A DNA stretch of 64,000 bases from Microbacteriaceae bacterium PS02068 (GTDB lineage Bacteria; Actinomycetota; Actinomycetes; Actinomycetales; Microbacteriaceae), in contig JASCPF010000009.1 of NCBI GenBank assembly GCA_029959325.1, positions 1 to 64,000 on the forward strand, in the 5' to 3' direction. Positions 1 to 13,326 of the stretch are shown here, in pieces. Position numbers and translations under genes: made by a program. Numbering within the stretch: position 1 is the first letter of the stretch; each line of letters starts with the position of its first letter. Below the pieces are notes generated by a model, which saw nothing but the letters and a program-made list of their open reading frames with translations, was not told the origin of the DNA and did no database searches.

Positions 1-1222
1 GCTCGACGGCGACCACAACGCGTGCGTCGGGCAGCGCGAGCGCGCGCAGCTCGTCGGTGACGGCGTCTCCGAGCCGGGCCGCGGCACCGGCACGCGCCGA
101 CGTGAGCGCCTCGGCCGCGGCGTCGAGCTCCGCCGTCGCGGCGTCGACGTCGGCGCCGAGACGCTCGATGCGGTCGCCGTCGTCGTCGAGCTCGGCGAGC
201 CGAAGCCCTCCGCTGCCGCGCAGCGCCAGCGCCTCGTCGAGGGTGCCGTGCGCCCGCACGAGCGCGCCGACCGCCGCACGCCGCTCTTCGACCGCGGCGA
301 GTTCGTGTGGTCCGGATTCGTCGAGGTCGGCGAGGTAGCCGCTGAGTTCGGTGGCCAGGTCGGATGCCCGGTAGCCGAGCTCTTCGAGGGTCGCCGCGTG
401 CGCGGCGAGCGCCGCGTCGCTCCCCGCGGCGCGTTCCAGCGCGCGGCGGGCTTCGGCGAGCAGCGTCACGACGTCGGCCGCATCGTCATCGCCCGAGAGC
501 GCTTCGTGCGCGAGGGTCGCGGCGGCGCGCAGCTCTTCGGCGTTGGCGAGACGCTCGGCCCGCTGTGCGAGCTCGAGATCCTCGCCGGGCTGCGGATCGA
601 CCTGTTCGATCTCGGCGAGCGCCGCCCGCAGATCGTCCGCTTCGCGGGCGCGCTCGTCGCGGCGTGCGGTCAGCTCGGTCAGCTCCGCCGCGAGCGTGCG
701 TACGCGCTCGAAGAGGTCGCGATACCGGGCGAGCGGCTGCGCGATCGCATCGCCGCCGAATCGATCGAGGGCGTCGCGCTGCGCCGCGCCCGTGCGCAGA
801 CGCAGCTGATCGGACTGCCCGTGCACGACCACGAGCTCTTCGGCGAGGTCCGCAAGCACGCCTGCCGGCGCGGTGCGCCCGCCGACGCTCGCGCGGCTGC
901 GACCCTCGGCGGTCACGGTGCGTCCGAGATACAGCTCGGCGCGGCCGTCGCCGATCGGCTCGACCTCTCCCCCGGCATCCACGACCCGCTCGCTCACCGC
1001 ACCCTGCTCGGGCACGATCCACACGCCCTCGACAGCGGCCTGGTCGGCGCCCGACCGCACGGCGCCAGCGTCAGAGCGCGCGCCCATCAGCAGCCCCAGG
1101 CCCGTCACGACCATCGTCTTGCCCGCGCCCGTCTCACCGGTGATCGCCGTGAATCCGGCCCCCATCGGCAGGGTCGCTCGCGCGATCACGCCGAGGTCTC
1201 GCAGGGTGATCTGCTCGATCAT
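1..1222 (-). CDS. recN: DNA repair ATPase RecN, C-terminus outside window
   Basis: SMC-like ATPase acting in recombinational repair of double-strand breaks. The visible protein begins MIEQITLRDLGVIARATLPM and has a Walker A motif GETGAGKT at about residues 29-36, followed by the family's FHGQ-like segment (VVVHGQSDQLRL) and a long charged region rich in Ala, Glu and Arg that fits the coiled coil. About 407 codons are present; RecN proteins are usually 550-570 residues, so the Walker B half lies beyond base 1. The ATG start overlaps the stop of nadK by four bases (ATGA), the common nadK-recN order, so the two are probably translationally coupled. Identification is firm; only the C-terminal part cannot be checked. 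Confidence 0.93.
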   Translation of the reverse strand, partial: MIEQITLRDLGVIARATLPMGAGFTAITGETGAGKTMVVTGLGLLMGARSDAGAVRSGADQAAVEGVWIVPEQGAVSERVVDAGGEVEPIGDGRAELYLGRTVTAEGRSRASVGGRTAPAGVLADLAEELVVVHGQSDQLRLRTGAAQRDALDRFGGDAIAQPLARYRDLFERVRTLAAELTELTARRDERAREADDLRAALAEIEQVDPQPGEDLELAQRAERLANAEELRAAATLAHEALSGDDDAADVVTLLAEARRALERAAGSDAALAAHAATLEELGYRASDLATELSGYLADLDESGPHELAAVEERRAAVGALVRAHGTLDEALALRGSGGLRLAELDDDGDRIERLGADVDAATAELDAAAEALTSARAGAAARLGDAVTDELRALALPDARVVVAVE

Positions 1223-2157
1223 TCTGGAGCAGACCCTGCGTCAGCGGACCCGATCGGATACGGCCCGCGCCATCCGGCGACGGGCAGCTGGAATTTGCGC
1301 ACCAGACGCTCGGTGAACGGCGCGGGATGCAGCCGAGCCAGGCGCACCGGCTGCGGCGAGCGCTCGACGACGACGCGCGCGCCGGGCGGCAGATCATGCG
1401 AGCGGCGTCCATCGCACCAGAGGATGCCGGTGCCGTCGGTACGCGCCAAGACCTCGATCGCCACCGCCGCCTCGGGTCCGACGACGAGCGGACGGGCGAA
1501 CAGGGCGTGGGCCGACAGCGGGACGACGGCGATCGCCTCGACCGTAGGCCAGATGACCGGGCCCCCGGCAGAGAAGTTGTAGGCGGTCGAGCCGGTGGGT
1601 GTCGAGACCACGACGCCGTCGCATCCGAAACTCGACAGGGGGCGCCCGTCGATCTCGATGACGACCTCCATCATCCGCTCGCGGGCGGCCTTCTCGACAG
1701 TGGCCTCGTTCAGCGCCCACGTGTCGTAGATGACCGCCCCCGCGGGATCGGTCACCTCCACGCTGAGCGTCATGCGCTCTTCGACGCCGTAGTCGCGCTC
1801 GATCACGCGCACCATCGCGTCGTCGATGACGTCGGCCTCGATCTCGGCGAGAAAACCCACGTGGCCCATGTTGATGCCCAGGATCGGCGCCGTGCCCGTG
1901 CGCACGAGCTCCGCCGCGCGCAGAATGCTGCCGTCACCGCCCAGAACGATCGCGAGCTCGATGTCGTCGACCGCGACGTCGGCGCCCAGCGCGGCGATCG
2001 GGCCCACCTCGGCGAGCGCCTCGGCGAGCTCGGGGTCATCGTCCGGCAGCACCGCGATCGCACCCGCGCGGGTGAGCGCCTGGACGACCCGTCCCGCGGC
2101 GTCGACGGTGTCGGGCCTGCCCGAGTGCGCGACGACGAGGATGTACCGGGATGCCAC
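1219..2157 (-). CDS. nadK: NAD kinase
   Basis: Phosphorylates NAD to NADP in the cytoplasm. The protein has the diagnostic GGDG motif at residues 73-76 (VLGGDGSILRAA), then NMGHVGFLAE and a TPTGSTAYNFSAGGP segment typical of the family. I chose the GTG at 2157 because AGGAG lies nine bases upstream; the open frame continues further up but without support. This gives 312 residues, normal for the family. It sits between tlyA/effector-binding gene and recN, the usual actinobacterial tlyA-nadK-recN order, and overlaps recN by ATGA. Confidence 0.95.
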   Translation of the reverse strand: MASRYILVVAHSGRPDTVDAAGRVVQALTRAGAIAVLPDDDPELAEALAEVGPIAALGADVAVDDIELAIVLGGDGSILRAAELVRTGTAPILGINMGHVGFLAEIEADVIDDAMVRVIERDYGVEERMTLSVEVTDPAGAVIYDTWALNEATVEKAARERMMEVVIEIDGRPLSSFGCDGVVVSTPTGSTAYNFSAGGPVIWPTVEAIAVVPLSAHALFARPLVVGPEAAVAIEVLARTDGTGILWCDGRRSHDLPPGARVVVERSPQPVRLARLHPAPFTERLVRKFQLPVAGWRGPYPIGSADAGSAPE

Positions 2158-2186
2158 GGTCGTGCGCTCCTGTCGTCGGGATCGAG

Positions 2187-2678
2187 TCACTCCATTCTGT
2201 CTGATCGCGCGGACGTGGGCGACGAGGCCCGCACAGCCACGAGGATCTCGGCCGAGCCGTCGGCGCGGTGCACCTCCACGTCGGTCGTGAAAGCGCGGTC
2301 GATCTCGCCCGAGGTCGTCGCCGACCAGACGCGCCCCCACGCATCGATGATCCCCATCGGCAGCGGACCGGTCGAGGGGAATACCACCCGTGGCGTCTCG
2401 TCCAGACGCACACTCGATGATCCGGCTGGAGCCTCGGCGTCAGAGTCCGCGCCGACGCCCACCAGCACGGAATAGGCGCCGGTCGCGTCCGACTCGTAGT
2501 CGAAGTACACGCTGAACACGTCGGTGCCGACACGCCCAGACCACCCCGCGAGCGCGGAGTCGCCGAGCGCCCGAGCCCAGAGGCCTGGAATCTTCGCTGA
2601 CGAGGGATCGGACTCGGCTGCGTTGGTCGTTCGCACGACCTCGCCGACGACGAGAGCGGGGATCTGGGCATCGTTCAC
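2187..2678 (-). CDS. GyrI-like effector-binding domain protein (Cass2/YdeE type)
   Basis: A stand-alone small-molecule-binding domain of the kind found at the C-terminus of AraC and MerR regulators. The features seen are an IPGLWARAL segment, then FSVYFDYESDATGAYSVLVG, a VVFPSTGPLP segment and IDRAFTTDVEVHR near the end, which match the order seen in Cass2/YdeE-type proteins. There is no DNA-binding domain. About 163 residues if the GTG at 2678 is used; an in-frame GTG nine bases further upstream is also possible. It lies between tlyA and nadK on the same strand, so it is probably co-transcribed. The ligand cannot be told from the sequence. Confidence 0.72.
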   Translation of the reverse strand: MNDAQIPALVVGEVVRTTNAAESDPSSAKIPGLWARALGDSALAGWSGRVGTDVFSVYFDYESDATGAYSVLVGVGADSDAEAPAGSSSVRLDETPRVVFPSTGPLPMGIIDAWGRVWSATTSGEIDRAFTTDVEVHRADGSAEILVAVRASSPTSARSDRME

Positions 2679-2701
2679 GCCGCACACCCTATCGCCCACC
2701 C

Positions 2702-3505
2702 TCAGTCGCGTGCGAGCTCGTCGACGCGCGCGCGCCAGTGCGTGGGGTTGCCGGTCTCGCCTGTGCTCGCGCGGAAATGCGCGACATACTCGCGGTTGCC
2801 GCGCGCGCCCACGATCGGCGAGGCGATGAGGCCCGCCGTGCCGAGACCGAGATCCCACGCCGCCCACAGGACGGCGTTCACGGCGTCGGCGCGCAGTCCC
2901 CCGTCACGCACCAGCCCCTCGCGCACGCCCGTGCGCCCCACCTCGAACTGCGGCTTGATCAACAGGACGAGGTCGGCATCGGGGTCAGCCGTCTCGACGA
3001 TCGCGGGCAGAACGAGGCCCAGCGAGATGAACGACAGGTCGCCGGTGACGACCAGGGGTGTGACAGCGATGCCGGATGCCTCGGCCAGCGTCGCGCGCGT
3101 CATGTAGCGCACGTTGAACCCTTCGACCACGACGACGCCGGCATCGGCTGCGATCTGTTCGGCCAGCTGTCCGTGCCCGACGTCGACGGCGACGACGGGG
3201 TCGGCGCCCCGCTCGCGCAGCACCTGGGTGAATCCCCCGGTCGATGCGCCGAGGTCCAGAGCGGTGCGGCCCGCCACATCGATGCCGAACGCGTCGAGGG
3301 CCGCGATGAGCTTGTGCGCCGCGCGGCTGACGTAGTGATCGGATGCCGCGACGGTGATCACCTGACTGCCCGTGACCTTCACCGAGGTCTTGACCTGCGG
3401 CGTGCCGTCGATCGACACGAGACCCGCCTCGATGAGCTGAGCGGCGTGGGTGCGCGAACGAGCGAGTCCGCGCGCCGCGACCGCGGCGTCGAGACGCTCG
3501 CTCAC
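2702..3505 (-). CDS. tlyA: TlyA family rRNA (cytidine-2'-O)-methyltransferase
   Basis: TlyA enzymes 2'-O-methylate 16S and 23S rRNA in actinobacteria and determine capreomycin sensitivity; older annotation calls them hemolysin A. An N-terminal S4 RNA-binding domain spans about residues 1-60 (SERLDAAVAARGLARSRTHA), followed by an RrmJ-like methyltransferase with SAM motif DLGASTGGF at 84-92, then VDVGHGQL and LIKPQFEVG. Length is 267 residues, normal for the family. The GTG start overlaps the stop of the upstream 52-residue gene (GTGA). Whether it modifies both rRNAs cannot be read from the sequence. Confidence 0.93.
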   Translation of the reverse strand: MSERLDAAVAARGLARSRTHAAQLIEAGLVSIDGTPQVKTSVKVTGSQVITVAASDHYVSRAAHKLIAALDAFGIDVAGRTALDLGASTGGFTQVLRERGADPVVAVDVGHGQLAEQIAADAGVVVVEGFNVRYMTRATLAEASGIAVTPLVVTGDLSFISLGLVLPAIVETADPDADLVLLIKPQFEVGRTGVREGLVRDGGLRADAVNAVLWAAWDLGLGTAGLIASPIVGARGNREYVAHFRASTGETGNPTHWRARVDELARD

Positions 3506-3660
3506 GCGGTGTGGTCCCGGGGCCCCGACTCGAGCCGGCGTGCGAGTTCGTCGTGCAGTCCCGCATAGGCAGTCGCGCGCTCGGCGAGCGGCTGCTGCTC
3601 GATCACGTCGAGCGTCGACAGCAGGTCTTCGCGGAGCGCGTCGGAATCGGGAGCATCCAT
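3502..3660 (-). CDS. Small conserved protein upstream of tlyA
   Basis: A 52-residue acidic helical protein, MDAPDSDALREDLLSTLDVI and onward, ending ARRLESGPRDHTA. No catalytic motif is visible. GGAGG lies seven bases before this ATG; an ATG two codons upstream is too close to that site. The stop overlaps the tlyA start by GTGA, so it is translated with tlyA. Short proteins of this kind occur between the HAD hydrolase and tlyA in related actinobacteria. Function unknown. Confidence 0.75.
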   Translation of the reverse strand: MDAPDSDALREDLLSTLDVIEQQPLAERATAYAGLHDELARRLESGPRDHTA

Positions 3661-3700
3661 CGACATGCCTCCAAGATACGCGGGTCTGACGCGGTGCGTG

Positions 3701-4747
3701 TCAGGGGCGGTGGAACGGATCAGCGTACAGTCGCTCGGGCACGCGGAACCCATAGATGGCCCGCCCGGTGGCCCAGATCGCGGCTGCTCCCGCGCGCACC
3801 AGGTCGATGGGGCGCTCGCCCTCCGACACGATGTGGATGTCGGGTCCGTCGATGCGGACGGATGCCTCGCCGACGGTGGTCACGTCACCGCGCACCGTGG
3901 TGGCGGGATAGGGCTCGTGCAGCTCGCGCAGATCGCCGACGATGAACGTGGGCCGCGACGTCGTCGGCGCCGCGAGCACGTGCTTCGGGCGATCGATGCC
4001 GGTCAGCACGAGCACCGACGCGATCCCGGCCGACTGTGCGCCGGCGATGTCGGTGTCCAGACGATCGCCGATGAAGAGCGGATTCCGTGCCCCGAAACGC
4101 GCCACCGCTTCATCGAAGATCGGGCGCTCGGGCTTGCCTGCGACGACGGCGAGCCGGCCGACGGCCGTGTGGACTGCCGAGACGAGCGTGCCGTTGCCCG
4201 GCGCGATGCCGCGCGCCTGCGGAATGGTCCAGTCGGTGTTGGTGGCGATCCAGGGGATGCCACCGTCCTCTTCGGGCGTCGCGAGTGCATAGCTGGCCTC
4301 TGCGAGCTGAGCCCAGCCGATCTCCGGCGTGAACCCCTGCACGACCGCGGCGGGTGCGTCATCCGCGCTGCGGGTCACCGCGAACCCGGCCTTCTCCACC
4401 TCGAACACGAGGCCATCGCCGCCGATCACGAGGATCGTCGCCCCAGGCGCCACGCGCTCGCGCAACAGGCGCATCGCCGCTTGGGGGCTCGTGACGACGT
4501 CATCAGGTCGCGTGCGAACGAGACCCAGCTCGCGCAGATGCTCGGCGACGGTCGAATCTCGCCGTGATGCGTTGTTGGTGATGTACCCGAGGCGGCGCGT
4601 CTCTCCGGCGCGGTTGAGGCTCTCGATCGCGTACGGCAGCGCATGCGCCCCCGCGTAGACGACGCCATCCAGGTCGGCCAGCACCGCGTCCACGTCGTCG
4701 AGCGGCGTCGCCTCCACCTCGGCCTTGCGGCTGGGGAACAGGCCCAT
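3701..4747 (-). CDS. HAD superfamily hydrolase, subfamily IIA (NagD-like)
   Basis: Probable sugar-phosphate or nucleotide phosphatase. Motif I is DLDGVVY (residues 25-31) with the nucleophile Asp25 and acid/base Asp27, motif II is TNNAS at 57-61, and motif III is FIGDRLDTDI in the C-terminal third, the pattern of HAD subfamily IIA with a C2 cap. Length is 348 residues. The ATG at 4747 shares one base with the stop of the upstream repeat protein (TGATG), so translation is coupled. Substrate unknown; it could be 4-nitrophenylphosphatase/NagD-like or a phosphoglycolate phosphatase. Confidence 0.88.
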   Translation of the reverse strand: MGLFPSRKAEVEATPLDDVDAVLADLDGVVYAGAHALPYAIESLNRAGETRRLGYITNNASRRDSTVAEHLRELGLVRTRPDDVVTSPQAAMRLLRERVAPGATILVIGGDGLVFEVEKAGFAVTRSADDAPAAVVQGFTPEIGWAQLAEASYALATPEEDGGIPWIATNTDWTIPQARGIAPGNGTLVSAVHTAVGRLAVVAGKPERPIFDEAVARFGARNPLFIGDRLDTDIAGAQSAGIASVLVLTGIDRPKHVLAAPTTSRPTFIVGDLRELHEPYPATTVRGDVTTVGEASVRIDGPDIHIVSEGERPIDLVRAGAAAIWATGRAIYGFRVPERLYADPFHRP

Positions 4748-5964
4748 CAGAGTTCGGTTTCGCCGTCGACGCTGTCCACGCCCGCTTCGGCGAGGATCTC
4801 GTCTACCTCGTCCTGCACGCTCGACTCGGACGAGGCCGGGGCATCGGCGACGGGCTCGAGGGCAGAGGGCTCGTCCTCGACGGGCTCGTCTTCGAAAGGT
4901 TCCTCGTCGATGACGAGTTCCTCGATCTCGTCCACCACCACGGTCTCGCGATCGGCATCGACCGCGTACAGCGCCGCCTCTGCGATCTGCGCGCGGCGCT
5001 GCCAATCGGATGCCTCGTCGTGCCGACCGAGATCTTCGAGTACCGCGGCACGCGCGGCGAACAGCCCGGCGCTCCAGCTGAAAGCGCGGTCGGGGTTGAG
5101 TTCGGGAATGTCGAGCTCTTGCAGCGCCCGCTCTGTCTCGCCCAGGTCGAGTCGAGCGCCCGACATCGCGATCGCGAGTTCCACGCGCACGTCGACGGGC
5201 AGCGATGCGCGATCGACGGCACGGCCTACTTCGAGCGCACGGTCGGGCCGGCCGACGCCGCGCTCACTGTCGACGAGCAGGGCGATCTGGTCGTCCTTGC
5301 CCGAGATCCGGCGGAAGGTGCGCGCCTCACGGACGGCGAGGGCGAAATCACCGATCGCATACGCCGTGATGGCCACGGTCTCGCGCACGATCGCGATCCG
5401 CCCGGCGCTGCGCGAGGCTGCGAGGGCGTGCTCGTGCGCCAGAGCGGGGTCTTCGTCGATCAGACGCGCAGCCATCGCAAGATGACGCGCGACCTGTTCG
5501 GCGTTCTCCTTGCTGAGTGTCTTCAGCTCGTTGCGAGCAGCGCCGTTCAGATCCTGCGGCGTGACATCGTCCGGAAGCACGGGTCCGGTCGGTCCCACCC
5601 GCCGATCCGAGTTCTGCGGCGGACGCGACGTGCGGCGGTCGCCGTCGCGAGGAGGGTATGAGTTCCGGCCACCATCACGCGGCGGGTACGACCTACGGTC
5701 ACCGTCGCGAGGAGGGTACGGCTTCCGCTCGCCATCACGGGGAGGGTAGGAACGCCGCTCACCATCACGCGGGGCGTAAGGCTTACGCTCCCCATCGCGG
5801 GGCGGGTACGACTTACGCTCCCCATCGCGCGGGGCGTAGGGCTTCCTCTCACCGTCCCGTTTCTGATGAGGCTTCTTGTGAGCATCGCGCGGACCGCGCG
5901 CAGACGCGCCGCCGGCTGCCGGGCGCCGCGGCTCTCCGTCCCGCGGTCGTTCCTCATCAGCCAT
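4747..5964 (-). CDS. Repeat-tailed protein with TPR-like helical body
   Basis: A 405-residue protein in three parts. The N-terminus (1-116) is very basic and carries eight tandem 10-residue repeats of the form RDGERKPYAP/RDGERKSYPP. The middle (about 130-330) is helical with paired helices, such as LAMAARLIDEDPALAHEHAL and AVREARTFRRISGKDDQIAL, resembling tetratricopeptide repeats. The last 70 residues are very acidic. An ATG with AAAGGA seven bases upstream sets the start. It lies directly behind the rRNA operon terminator and is coupled to the HAD gene. Proteins with this plan are found next to this HAD gene in related actinobacteria; the basic tail suggests nucleic-acid or ribosome binding, which is inference. 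Confidence 0.78.
   Translation of the reverse strand: MADEERPRDGEPRRPAAGGASARGPRDAHKKPHQKRDGERKPYAPRDGERKSYPPRDGERKPYAPRDGERRSYPPRDGERKPYPPRDGDRRSYPPRDGGRNSYPPRDGDRRTSRPPQNSDRRVGPTGPVLPDDVTPQDLNGAARNELKTLSKENAEQVARHLAMAARLIDEDPALAHEHALAASRSAGRIAIVRETVAITAYAIGDFALAVREARTFRRISGKDDQIALLVDSERGVGRPDRALEVGRAVDRASLPVDVRVELAIAMSGARLDLGETERALQELDIPELNPDRAFSWSAGLFAARAAVLEDLGRHDEASDWQRRAQIAEAALYAVDADRETVVVDEIEELVIDEEPFEDEPVEDEPSALEPVADAPASSESSVQDEVDEILAEAGVDSVDGETEL
5617..5859 (-). repeat. Eight tandem 30-bp coding repeats
   Basis: Eight consecutive 30-bp units inside the gene at 4747-5964 encode residues 36-116, each unit reading RDG(E/D/G)R(K/R/N)(P/S)Y(A/P)P; the last unit is degenerate. The DNA repeats imperfectly (plus-strand core gagggtacgg/ggggcgtaag), so copy number can change by slippage without a frameshift. 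Confidence 0.9.
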
Positions 5965-5993
5965 GGCTGCATCCTTTCATGCCCGTAAACGAG

Positions 5994-6023
5994 AAAAGGC
6001 CACCCAACATTGGGTGGCCTTTT
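5994..6023 (-). terminator. rRNA operon terminator
   Basis: A perfect 14-bp inverted repeat, AAAAGGCCACCCAA at 5994-6007 and its complement at 6010-6023, with a two-base loop. On the minus strand it ends in a T-rich tract just past 5S rRNA. It separates the rRNA operon from the repeat-protein gene, whose start is 30 bases away. Confidence 0.92.
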
Positions 6024-6033
6024 CACGAAAGAA

Positions 6034-6150
6034 GTCCGGCGGTGTCCTACTCTCCCACAGGGTCCCCCCTGCAGTACCATCGGCGCTGTGAGGCTTAGCT
6101 TCCGGGTTCGGAATGTAACCGGGCGTTTCCCTCACGCTATGGCCGCCGAA
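6034..6150 (-). rRNA. rrf: 5S ribosomal RNA
   Basis: The minus strand reads the complementary ends GGCGGCCATAGCG and GACACCGCC of a 5S molecule with CCCGGTTACATTCCGAACCC in between, the conserved loop B/C segment. Ends are approximate by a few bases. It is the last gene of the operon. Confidence 0.95.
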
Positions 6151-6243
6151 ACACTATTGATGTTTCAATCTGCATAACAAAGTCATTGTCATGCGGTTCT
6201 CGACCGTACATCGAGAACCACTCAGTGGACGCAAGCACCAAAA

Positions 6244-11254
<5,011 letters not shown>

Positions 11255-11494
11255 GAATGTTGCATCATCGAACCGGAATGGGTTCGAATCCGCGAGTTTG
11301 AACTGACCAAAGGGATGTCATTACTGACTTCCGTTGCCGGCACCGGAGTGCCGGACTTTGATCCAAAGGAATCTCATTCAGCCGAAGCTGAATCGAGGTT
11401 ATTTGGCATTTGACAAGTGCACGCTGTTGAGTTCTCAAGGATCGGATGCTCCTGCGGTTCGGCCTCTCGACCTCCCCTGCAGGGCAACTTCTCT
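11255..11494 (-). other. rRNA operon leader
   Basis: Transcribed leader between the proximal promoter and 16S. It contains the motif TTGAGAACTCAACAGCG (minus strand, about 11423-11440) shared with the 16S-23S spacer. The string ggttcgaatcc near 11283 looks like a tRNA T-arm but no cloverleaf surrounds it. No protein gene is supported here. Confidence 0.7.
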
Positions 11495-11522
11495 ATCTTA
11501 CACTTCGTGTTTCGCTTGTCAA
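11495..11522 (-). promoter_or_regulatory. rRNA promoter, proximal copy
   Basis: On the minus strand TTGACA (11522-11517), 16 bases, TAAGAT (11500-11495). The -35 is a perfect sigma-70 consensus. The surrounding bases repeat at 11628-11655. Confidence 0.85.
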
Positions 11523-11627
11523 ATCGGCTGTCCGACTCGATGTCGGGGCGCGATGACTCGCATGTCACGAAGCTAGATCGTCTGCTCGGCGTTTCGGCTT
11601 CAAGCCAGCCCGCCGGGCAACTTCTCT

Positions 11628-11655
11628 ATCTTATCCCTCTCGCTCTGCCTGTCAA
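11628..11655 (-). promoter_or_regulatory. rRNA promoter, distal copy
   Basis: On the minus strand TTGACA (11655-11650), 16 bases, TAAGAT (11633-11628). The -35, the -10, the bases upstream (CGGACAGCCGATTTGACA) and downstream (AGAGAAGTTGCCC) match the proximal copy 133 bp away; only the spacer differs. The region from 11656 to about 11968 holds no gene that I can support; a weaker TTGCCC-N17-TAACTT pair lies near 11840-11870. Confidence 0.85.
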
Positions 11656-11968
11656 ATCGGCTGTCCGTGACGATTTCAGCGTCTCCGGTCAGCACTCTTC
11701 GACTGCGTCTGAGGAGTGGGATCCCATCCTAGACCCGAAGGTCTTGTTCTCTCTAGGAGAGGTTTGGGATGAGGTGGTTCTCCGCTTGAGGGGGCAAGAG
11801 GCCTTCCGGCCCTTCGCTCTTCCCTGTGGGGCGAACAAGTAATAAGTTACGTGGCCCTGGGCGATCGGGCAAATCCTGCTCGCACCCCGGGCGTGTCGCG
11901 CGTCCATGCTCTCGTGTTTCGGCCCGGTGGGGCGCGAAAACGGCGGCGTCCGAGCTCGTGACCGGGCG

Positions 11969-11974
11969 TATCGT
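11969..11974 (+). promoter_or_regulatory. Possible -10 box of a leaderless gene
   Basis: TATCGT followed by six bases and the ATG of the CoA-transferase at 11981. No Shine-Dalgarno is present, so the transcript may start at or next to the ATG. Confidence 0.45.
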
Positions 11975-11980
11975 CGGCGT

Positions 11981-13276
11981 ATGGATGCCTCGGTGCCTCT
12001 GCCCGCTCGCACGGACGTGTCGGCCCTCGCGGCGCGCGCCGTCGCCTCTGCCGGCGCTGCGGCGTACCGTCTCGCCGACCCGACGGCCAGCGTCGACACC
12101 GTGCGCATCGACCCGGATCGCGTGGCGATCGCGTACTCGAGCGAGCGATGGTTCCGGCGGGACGGCGAGCCGCAGCAGGCGTTCGCTGCCCTCTCGGGCT
12201 TCTTCCGCACCCGCGATGGATGGGTGCGCACCCACGCGAACTACCCGCACCACCGCCGGGCGCTCCTCACCGCGCTGGTTCTCCACGAGGGCGCGGATGC
12301 CGCGGGACTCGCCCGCGCCCTCGCCGCACGCGACACCGGGGAGATCCTCGCGGCGGCCGACGCGCAGGGCGCACTGTGCGTGGCCGTGCGTGCAGAGCAG
12401 CCCGCGGAGGATGCCGCGCTGCGGCGCAGTCCCCTCGTTTCCGTGCGACGCGTAGGCGAGGCTCCGCCGACACCGATGCCCTCCCCCGCAGCGTCCACCC
12501 TGGACGTCGCGCCACTGCGGGGCATCCGTGTGCTCGACCTCACTCGCGTGATCGCGGGCCCGGTCGCGACGCGCACCCTGGCGCTCTTGGGGGCCGACGT
12601 GCTGCGGATAGATCCCCCACACCTGCCCGAGCCGGCGAACCAGCACCTCGACACCGGTCACGGCAAGCGGTCCGCCCTGCTCGACCTCACCCTCGCGGCG
12701 GCGCGCGCTCGGTTCGACGAGCTGCTCGACAGCGCCGACATCCTCGCTCTCGGCTACCGACCGGCAGCGCTCGCCCGTCTGGGCCTCGACCCCGACGCTC
12801 TGGCGCAGCGCCACCCGGGGCTGATCGTCCTGCGTCTGACGGCCTGGGGATCACCCGACCGGCGCGGTTTCGACAGTCTGGTGCAAGCCGAGAGCGGCAT
12901 CGCCCGCATCGAAGCCGCCCAGACGGGCAGCGACGGAGCGCCCGGGGTGCTGCCGGCCCAGGCGCTCGACCACAGCGCGGGCTACCTCTTGGCGTCGGCG
13001 GCGATGGATCTGCTCGCGCGCCGCGCGCGCGAGGGGGGCAGCTGGCTCGCCGAGACATCGCTGCGCCGGATCGCCGCAGAACTCCTCGGGATGCCACGCA
13101 CCCGCGCACCCGAACCGGAGCGCGGGCTGCCGAGCCCCGACGGACATACCCAGACCTTCACGGTGCAGGGCCACGAGATCACCACCGCCGCCCCCGCCCT
13201 GGTGCTCCCCGGCGGCCCGCTGCTCTTCGCGGCACCACGACCGTGGGGCGAGGACGAGCCGGCCTGGGCGCGGTAG
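11981..13276 (+). CDS. Family III CoA-transferase with permuted domain order
   Basis: Member of the CaiB/BaiF/FRC family that moves CoA between organic acids. The family's normally N-terminal segment, PLRGIRVLDLTRVIAGPVAT, appears only in the middle (about residue 180), followed by LGADVLRIDPPHL. The first 150 residues contain LSGFFRTRDGWVRTHANYPH, which is normally in the second half. A DxxxG motif (LDHSAGYL, Asp330) matches the family's catalytic Asp position. Length is 431 residues with the ATG at 11981. It stands alone, divergent from the rRNA operon and convergent with the sugar transporter. Substrate unknown. Confidence 0.82.
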   Translation: MDASVPLPARTDVSALAARAVASAGAAAYRLADPTASVDTVRIDPDRVAIAYSSERWFRRDGEPQQAFAALSGFFRTRDGWVRTHANYPHHRRALLTALVLHEGADAAGLARALAARDTGEILAAADAQGALCVAVRAEQPAEDAALRRSPLVSVRRVGEAPPTPMPSPAASTLDVAPLRGIRVLDLTRVIAGPVATRTLALLGADVLRIDPPHLPEPANQHLDTGHGKRSALLDLTLAAARARFDELLDSADILALGYRPAALARLGLDPDALAQRHPGLIVLRLTAWGSPDRRGFDSLVQAESGIARIEAAQTGSDGAPGVLPAQALDHSAGYLLASAAMDLLARRAREGGSWLAETSLRRIAAELLGMPRTRAPEPERGLPSPDGHTQTFTVQGHEITTAAPALVLPGGPLLFAAPRPWGEDEPAWAR

Positions 13277-13326
13277 CGGGGCATCCGGCTGCCACGGCAT
13301 CCGCTGCAGGCGCCCGCAGACGCGCA

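Noticed and set aside
1327-2475. Plus-strand frame opposite nadK
   Set aside because: Shadow of nadK and the effector-binding gene; no family features.
11270-11300. tRNA-like T-arm (GGTTCGAATCC) in the rRNA leader
   Set aside because: No acceptor, D- or anticodon stem can be built around it.
11840-11870. Third rRNA promoter TTGCCC-N17-TAACTT
   Set aside because: Poor match and no repeat of the surrounding sequence seen in the other two.
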